Below, piece by piece: positions 4,664 to 7,038 of a stretch of DNA of 7,038 bases. Each line of letters starts with the position of its first letter. Position 1 is the stretch's first letter. The notes below the pieces were generated by a model that saw nothing but the letters and a program-made list of their open reading frames with translations, was not told the origin of the DNA and did not search any database. The stretch covers positions 1-7,038 of the forward strand of contig JBPCTQ010000393.1 in NCBI GenBank assembly GCA_051011595.1, written 5' to 3'. The translations under genes and the position numbers were made by a program. The DNA comes from JAOUEE01 sp051011595. GTDB lineage: Bacteria; Actinomycetota; Acidimicrobiia; Acidimicrobiales; SHLQ01.

Positions 4664-5866
4664 ATGACCCGTCGCCCGAAGGAGACCATTCCCCAACAGG
4701 CTGCGGAGCTCACCGCCGACTGGTTCGCCTCGATCATGGCCCCGCACAGCAACGGAGCCCGAGTGATCGCGGTGAACCTCGCGGTCATCGGCGAGGGTGT
4801 CGGCTTCGTGGGCGAGATCCATCGATGTCGGCTCACCTGGGATCGCTCCGACCCGTCACTGCCGGCGTCGGTGATCGTGAAGATCCCCAGCCGCAACACG
4901 CAGAACCGGGCATTGGCCGAGGGACTGATGGCCTACGAGCGCGAGACCACCATCTATCGCGACGTCGGCGCCGAGCTCGGCCTACCCATGGCGACGCTGT
5001 ATCACGCGGCGATGGATCCCACGCCGGCCAAATGGCTGGAACGATTCATCATGTGGCTCTTCGAGGTGCTGCCGGTCAGGGCCATCAACTGGCTGGTCGG
5101 CACGTTTCTGCTGCTGGCCGAGAAGAGCACGCGCCGGTATGTGCTGGTGATGGAGGACATCGCCGACGCCCGGCCACCGGCGCAGGCCCAGGGCGGTTCG
5201 GTCGACGATGCCCTCGCCGCTCTGGTGGTGCTGGCCCGGTTCCATGCCCGGAACTGGATGAACCAGTCCCTGGTGACGGCGCAGCCCATCGTCTGGTCGC
5301 TCGGGCGTGGACCCAAGGTCTCCCAGGCCGGCTACGTGAGGAACCGGTCCGACTTCGTCGCGGAGTGGTCGAACCGGGTCTCACCCCGAGTGTTCGAGCG
5401 ACTCGACGAGATCCAGTCCGAGCTGCCTGAGCAGCTCGCGCACATGGCCAGCACCCCTTGGACCATCCTCCACGGCGACTACCGGCTCGACAACATCTTG
5501 TTCCGGCCCGACCACCGCATCGTGGTGCTCGACTACCAGGGGGTGGCCTACGGGCGAGCCGGCTGGGACGTGTCGTACTTCATCACCACCGCGCTCGACC
5601 CCGAACACCGGTCCGAAGAGCTCCGCATGTTGGTCACCTACCACGAAGCTCTCGTCGAGGCGGGTGTCGACGACTACTCCTTCGAGCAGCTCGTCACCGA
5701 TGTCGAGTGCACCAAGGGACTGCTGGTGCATCGGGTGGTGGGTGGCCAGAAGTTGATCGACACCGAAACCGACCACATCGATGGTGACGCCACCCTCATG
5801 GACCTCATGGCGGCCCGGACGATCGGCTGGATGGCGCTCGACGACCCCGACGTCGACGCGGCCTGA
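4664..5866 (+). CDS. CHK/aminoglycoside-phosphotransferase-like small-molecule kinase
   Basis: A 400-residue protein of the protein-kinase-like phosphotransferase clan, closest by eye to the CHK/ecdysteroid-kinase-like and choline-kinase-like group, which phosphorylates hydroxyls of small molecules with ATP. Numbering from ATG 4664: glycine-rich loop GEGVG at 43-47, ATP-site lysine in VIVKIP (K73), helix-C glutamate in AYERE (E92 or E94), linker YVLVMEDI, catalytic loop HGDYRLDN (270-277, D272 catalytic, N277) and metal-binding LDYQG (D290). All key residues are present, so it should be active. An in-frame GTG at 4658 is an alternative start with a stop (TAG, 4652-4654) just upstream; no Shine-Dalgarno is seen, and TAGAAC six bases before the ATG could be the -10 of a leaderless mRNA. 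FIMWLFEVLPVRAINWLVGTF (about 125-145) is unusually hydrophobic. The substrate is unknown; antibiotic resistance should not be assumed. Confidence 0.88.
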   Translation: MTRRPKETIPQQAAELTADWFASIMAPHSNGARVIAVNLAVIGEGVGFVGEIHRCRLTWDRSDPSLPASVIVKIPSRNTQNRALAEGLMAYERETTIYRDVGAELGLPMATLYHAAMDPTPAKWLERFIMWLFEVLPVRAINWLVGTFLLLAEKSTRRYVLVMEDIADARPPAQAQGGSVDDALAALVVLARFHARNWMNQSLVTAQPIVWSLGRGPKVSQAGYVRNRSDFVAEWSNRVSPRVFERLDEIQSELPEQLAHMASTPWTILHGDYRLDNILFRPDHRIVVLDYQGVAYGRAGWDVSYFITTALDPEHRSEELRMLVTYHEALVEAGVDDYSFEQLVTDVECTKGLLVHRVVGGQKLIDTETDHIDGDATLMDLMAARTIGWMALDDPDVDAA

Positions 5867-6229
5867 TCAGACCGGTCCCACCACGTGGCTGTCGTACACC
5901 ACGAAACGATGCCCATCCGGGTCGGTGAGGATGAAGACGTCGTGGATGTCACCGGAGATGATGTCGGACACGTCGAGCCCGGCCGTCGACCAGCGCTGGT
6001 GGGTGTCGGGCAGGTCCTCCACCATGAGGTCGAACGGTGCGTCGCCGCCGTCGGGGTCGCCGGGTTCGAAGATGACGTGGGTGCCACCCCGCAGCTCGAC
6101 GATCCCGATGTTCTCTTCCCTGGCCACCGGTCGCATACCCAGCTCTTGGTAGTAGTGGTAGGCGGCTTCGACATCGGAGACCGGCAAGGTGATGTGGCCC
6201 ACCCACAGGCCCGGACGGTCATCGGTCAT
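5867..6229 (-). CDS. VOC-superfamily (glyoxalase/bleomycin-resistance fold) protein
   Basis: A 120-residue protein with two beta-alpha-beta-beta-beta modules of the vicinal oxygen chelate fold. Start ATG 6229 is fixed by GAGGAGG four bases upstream; an extension to 6319 would add non-conserved sequence across the promoter. Module 1: VGHITLPVSDVEAAYHYYQELGM (10-32), then IVELRGGTHVIFEP (43-56). Module 2: PFDLMVEDL (65-73) to DVFILTDPDGHRFVVYD (97-113), the classic DPDG-x-x turn. Candidate metal ligands are H12 and H51 in module 1; in module 2 the usual His/Glu positions are D67 and a Val/Tyr, so the metal site may be altered or absent. Members include glyoxalases, dioxygenases, epimerases and drug-binding proteins; the reaction here cannot be assigned. 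It is divergent from the NTF2-like gene and convergent with the kinase, their stop codons touching. Confidence 0.87.
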   Translation of the reverse strand: MTDDRPGLWVGHITLPVSDVEAAYHYYQELGMRPVAREENIGIVELRGGTHVIFEPGDPDGGDAPFDLMVEDLPDTHQRWSTAGLDVSDIISGDIHDVFILTDPDGHRFVVYDSHVVGPV

Positions 6230-6233
6230 GGTT

Positions 6234-6240
6234 CCTCCTC
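6234..6240 (-). promoter_or_regulatory. Ribosome binding site of the VOC protein gene
   Basis: GAGGAGG on the minus strand, 4 bases before ATG 6229. The strongest ribosome site in the window; it sets the start at MTDDRPG. Further upstream TACTGT (6271-6266, minus strand) could be the -10, without a clear -35. Confidence 0.75.
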
Positions 6241-6329
6241 GAGCGCCGAACACGACGCCGCCCGGACAGTACCGGCCCAACGGTCGGGCCACGACCAGAG
6301 AGGTAATCGGCCAGCCCATCGGCGGCGCC

Positions 6330-6335
6330 TACCGT
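6330..6335 (+). promoter_or_regulatory. Possible -10 of a leaderless promoter for the NTF2-like gene
   Basis: TACCGT fits the TAnnnT -10 pattern of actinobacteria and ends 7 bases before ATG 6343, so transcription could begin at the start codon. No convincing -35 is visible. Confidence 0.35.
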
Positions 6336-6342
6336 GGCGTTC

Positions 6343-6747
6343 ATGACACCAACCGACCAGGCCCGCATGGTTGTGGAGCGTTACTGCGCGGCGTGGAGCG
6401 GGGCCGATCTGGTCGGCCTGCTCGACTGCTACGCCGACGAGTTCACCCTGCACTACTTCGGGCAGAACCCGTTCAGCGGCGACCACGTCGGCAAGGAGGC
6501 TGCGGTGGCCGTGCTGGTCGAGGTCAGCACGCTGGCGCCGCGCACCTTGTTGGCGGTCGAACAGATCATGGCCGGCCCCGATGCCGCCACCATCGTGGTG
6601 AGAGAGCGGCTCGAGCGCGACGGCGAGGCCCACGATCTACGCCGGGTGCTGCGGTTCCGGGTGGCCGGGGATCACTTGGCCGAGTGTTGGCTGTACGACG
6701 AGGACCAGCGCCTCATCGACCGACTCTGGCGCCGAGGCAAGGGCTAG
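6343..6747 (+). CDS. NTF2/SnoaL-like protein
   Basis: A 134-residue protein of the NTF2-like cone fold, shared by ketosteroid isomerases, SnoaL cyclases, small dehydratases and non-enzymatic ligand binders. From ATG 6343: helix TDQARMVVERYCAAW (4-18), ADLVGLLDCYADEFTLHYFG (21-40), the pocket segment NPFSGDHVGKEAAVAVL (42-58), and the strand region TIVVRERLERDGEAHDLRRVLRFRVAGDHLAECWLYDEDQ. The tail LIDRLWRRGKG is basic. H37, D47 and H48 line the expected pocket opening, but no diagnostic catalytic set is recognised. An in-frame GTG at 6334 is an alternative start. ATG 6343 is preferred because TACCGT (6330-6335, TAnnnT) ends 7 bases before it, the spacing of a leaderless actinobacterial promoter; no ribosome site is present. 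The gene is divergent from the VOC gene across 113 bp, so the two may share regulation; a functional link is not shown. Confidence 0.85.
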   Translation: MTPTDQARMVVERYCAAWSGADLVGLLDCYADEFTLHYFGQNPFSGDHVGKEAAVAVLVEVSTLAPRTLLAVEQIMAGPDAATIVVRERLERDGEAHDLRRVLRFRVAGDHLAECWLYDEDQRLIDRLWRRGKG

Positions 6748-6786
6748 AAGGGTAAGGACCAGGAGGTAGGGGTTAGGAGGTAGCTG
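6748..6786. repeat. Purine-rich convergent gap with a 9-bp direct repeat
   Basis: The 39-bp gap between two convergent genes is nearly all A/G on the plus strand up to 6780. AGGAGGTAG occurs at 6761-6769 and again at 6775-6783 (14-base period). No hairpin terminator is visible. The AGGAGG units resemble ribosome sites, but no plus-strand start follows. Confidence 0.6.
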
Positions 6787-7038
6787 CTAGACGGGCTCGA
6801 GCCGGTCGATGAACTTCTCGGCGTTGATCATGACGTCGTCCTCGCCGACCTGGTCGAACGGGTTCTCGAGGTGTTCCTGGATGTTGTCGAGGCTCACCAG
6901 GACCACGCTCAGCAGCACCGGCATCACGTAGGCCAGCTCGGGTGAGTAGTCGAGAGCGGCGTTGGCGAAGAACGGCCCGTACAACACCGGCAGCACGTAG
7001 ATGAACACCTTGCTGTAGGTGCGCAACGTCGTGGGGGT
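6787..7038 (-). CDS. Membrane protein, C-terminal part (bestrophin-like tail), cut by window end
   Basis: The frame is open from the window edge to TAG 6789-6787, giving 83 C-terminal residues; the start lies outside. A TTG at 7026-7024 is only an internal leucine codon. Two hydrophobic segments are present: KVFIYVLPVLYGPFFANAAL and ELAYVMPVLLSVVLVSLDNI. They are followed by QEHLENPFDQVGEDDVMINAEKF, then the end IDRLEPV. The transmembrane helix followed by a (D/N)x(I/L)xxxLE(N/D)PF motif and an acidic stretch resembles the end of bestrophin-family (UPF0187) anion channels, where ELEDPFG-x-D is typical. With only the tail visible this is tentative; an uncharacterised membrane family with a similar LEDPF tail is the alternative. 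Convergent with the NTF2-like gene. Confidence 0.75.
   Translation of the reverse strand, partial: TPTTLRTYSKVFIYVLPVLYGPFFANAALDYSPELAYVMPVLLSVVLVSLDNIQEHLENPFDQVGEDDVMINAEKFIDRLEPV

Noticed and set aside
4382..4822. Minus-strand frame of 146 codons across the intergenic region
   Set aside because: It overlaps the start of the kinase, is Arg/Gly-rich without domain features and lacks a ribosome site.
5867..6229. VOC protein as the C-As lyase ArsI
   Set aside because: The thiol pair and metal-ligand pattern of ArsI are missing, and the gene is more than 2.6 kb from arsR on a separate transcription unit.
6761..6783. AGGAGG motifs as ribosome sites of a small plus-strand gene
   Set aside because: No ATG, GTG or TTG follows at suitable distance with an open frame; the region beyond is antisense to the membrane protein gene.

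Overview
The window is a compact, high-GC stretch of bacterial chromosome. Codon use, leaderless-looking starts beside strong GGAGG-type ribosome sites, and the gene families point to an actinomycete. A marine or freshwater Acidimicrobiia-like lineage is plausible, but this is inferred from style and not from a marker gene. No rRNA, tRNA, transposase, integrase or CRISPR array was seen.

Left part (1-4368) is all on the minus strand. Read in the direction of transcription it runs: a secreted RTX calcium-binding repeat protein (4368-3286); a 95-bp gap with a GC-rich hairpin, a (GGTCA)7 tandem repeat and an operator/promoter; then arsR (3190-2849), arsM (2852-2139) and a TauD/TfdA-type Fe(II)/2-oxoglutarate dioxygenase (2132-1317). 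arsR and arsM overlap by ATGA and the dioxygenase follows after 6 bp, so these three look like one transcription unit. After 86 bp comes a small cysteine-rich protein with a degenerate receiver fold (1230-757). After another 113 bp, holding a 9-bp-arm inverted repeat, comes a membrane fatty acid desaturase cut by the window edge (643-1).

Right part (4664-7038) has mixed orientation: a CHK/aminoglycoside-phosphotransferase-like kinase (plus); a VOC/glyoxalase-fold protein (minus) whose stop codon directly abuts the kinase stop; a divergent NTF2/SnoaL-like protein (plus); and the C-terminal part of a membrane protein with a bestrophin-like tail (minus, cut by the window end).

The most interesting block is arsR-arsM-dioxygenase, possibly extending to the cysteine-rich pseudo-receiver. 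ArsM retains all four cysteines of functional arsenite methyltransferases, so the unit probably senses and methylates trivalent arsenic. A 2-oxoglutarate dioxygenase placed directly behind arsM is not part of the ars operons I know, and could act on a methylated arsenical or protect another target. That role is inference.
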